From Bacillus sp. FJAT-44742 (GTDB lineage: Bacteria > Bacillota > Bacilli > Bacillales > Marinococcaceae): DNA of 64,000 nt. The notes beneath the pieces are model-generated. The model searched no databases and was not told where the DNA came from. It saw only the letters and a program-made list of their open reading frames with translations. Positions 63,586 through 64,000 of this stretch are shown piece after piece; position 1 is the first letter of the stretch, and every line of letters begins with the position of its first letter. Position numbers and translations under genes: made by a program. The stretch spans positions 2,055,645 through 2,119,644 of the forward strand of contig NZ_KZ454936.1 of the NCBI RefSeq assembly GCF_002797315.1, in the 5' to 3' direction.

Positions 63586-63610
63586 CAGAATTTTTTTGCA
63601 GAAAATTCTG
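63586..63610. promoter_or_regulatory. Inverted repeat before livH, candidate operator
   Basis: CAGAATTTT (63586-63594) and AAAATTCTG (63602-63610) form a perfect 9-bp inverted repeat with a 7-base spacer, between the quinone-reductase-like gene and livH. It is too AT-rich for a strong terminator and could bind a dimeric repressor. Confidence 0.5.
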
Positions 63611-63632
63611 GTATTAAAGTGGCTGCTTACTG

Positions 63633-64000
63633 TTATGGTACAAGAATAAGTTTCCCTGACGTTTCTCTTCCTTGAAGCTTTCGGTGAACATCAGCTGCTT
63701 CTTCGAGGGGGAAGACGCCGCCGATTTTGAGCTTAACCTCTCCTTTTTGAATGTAGGTAAAGATATCTTTTAAGCTGCTTTCCAGCAAGTGAGGCTTACT
63801 CATGATCTGCGGCAGGAAAAAACCGATGACACTTTGATTTTTTTCCATTAATGAAGAAGGATAAAATCTGCTTTGCTCCCCGCTTGCTACTCCATAAATG
63901 ACCAGCCTCCCAAAGGGAGCTAAACAATTCAGAGTCTGGTTAAAGACTCTTCCGCCAGCCATTTCCAAAGCCACATCCACGCCTTTTCCTTTTGTTATTT
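63633..64000 (-). CDS. Quinone oxidoreductase/zinc-type alcohol dehydrogenase-like protein, C-terminal part
   Basis: The last 122 codons of a medium-chain dehydrogenase/reductase; the gene continues past the right edge. GVDVALEMAGG and APFGRLVIYGVASGE belong to the NADPH-binding domain, and the ending FPLEEAADVHRKLQGRETSGKLILVP is typical of NADPH:quinone reductases. It lies 62 bases before livH on the same strand and may be co-transcribed. The N-terminus and catalytic residues are not visible. Confidence 0.85.
   Translation of the reverse strand, partial: ITKGKGVDVALEMAGGRVFNQTLNCLAPFGRLVIYGVASGEQSRFYPSSLMEKNQSVIGFFLPQIMSKPHLLESSLKDIFTYIQKGEVKLKIGGVFPLEEAADVHRKLQGRETSGKLILVP

Overview
The window is chromosomal DNA of a low-to-moderate-GC, endospore-forming member of the Bacillaceae. 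The signs are bacillithiol synthesis (BshC), sporulation genes (RsfA, YlbJ, YlbD and a probable CsfG RNA), a Bacillus-type caa3 oxidase, many TTG/GTG starts behind strong Shine-Dalgarno sites, and gene order matching the B. subtilis ylaI-to-pbpB stretch. A NaChBac-type sodium channel, a proline operon and an acidic insert in YlbC hint at a halotolerant or alkaliphilic way of life (inference). The species cannot be named from the sequence alone.

Layout. 1-2.1 kb: start of the division/cell-wall cluster (mraZ-rsmH-ftsL-pbp, minus strand) behind three phased MraZ-type boxes. 2.1-15.9 kb: bshC, a DUF3397 gene, panE, then the ylb genes (ylbP, rsfA/ylbO, an inserted enoyl-CoA hydratase, rpmF, ylbN, tmcAL/ylbM, ylbL, ylbK, ylbJ, coaD, rsmD, csfG RNA, a DUF7147 gene, ylbG). 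15.9-31.9 kb: a block that separates ylbG from ylbF and carries physiology genes: two small unknown proteins, a frameshifted small gene, an SDR, the T-box-controlled proBAC operon, the sodium channel, an aspartokinase, a PRC-barrel protein, bioB with a BirA operator, tnrA with a TnrA box, a polysaccharide-deacetylase-like protein, a DarB/CbpB c-di-AMP sensor, an SRPBCC protein, a DUF4236 protein and a CPBP protease. 31.9-38.9 kb: the ylb order resumes (ylbF, an ATP-grasp gene, ylbE, ylbD, a thioesterase, ylbC, ylbB, ylbA-like) and ends with an AI-2E-family membrane protein. 39.3-46.6 kb: cytochrome caa3 oxidase and heme A synthesis (ctaM, ctaF-E-D-C-B, divergent ctaA). 46.6-56.2 kb: an Eis-like acetyltransferase gene broken by an in-frame stop, pyc, ylaN, glsA, ylaL, ylaK/phoH2, a PNPOx-like gene and ylaI. 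The ftsW gene that sits between ylaN and pycA in B. subtilis is absent here. 56.2-64 kb: an accessory minus-strand cluster (quinone-reductase-like gene, livHMGF, substrate-binding lipoprotein, acyl-CoA ligase, phosphotriesterase-family hydrolase) that looks like uptake, CoA activation and hydrolysis of an unidentified carboxylic compound.

How the genes work together. ctaA and ctaB make heme A for the CtaCDEF oxidase, and CtaM is a likely assembly factor. proB, proA and proC convert glutamate to proline under tRNA-Pro control. TnrA is the nitrogen-limitation regulator, glsA feeds glutamate, and pyc supplies oxaloacetate and is a known partner of DarB in B. subtilis. No rRNA, tRNA, CRISPR array, insertion sequence or prophage was seen. 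The most unusual signals are regulatory or small-scale: paired promoters sharing a -35 region, a possible ATT start, two disrupted genes, repeated intergenic hairpins, and the uncharacterised right-end catabolic cluster.
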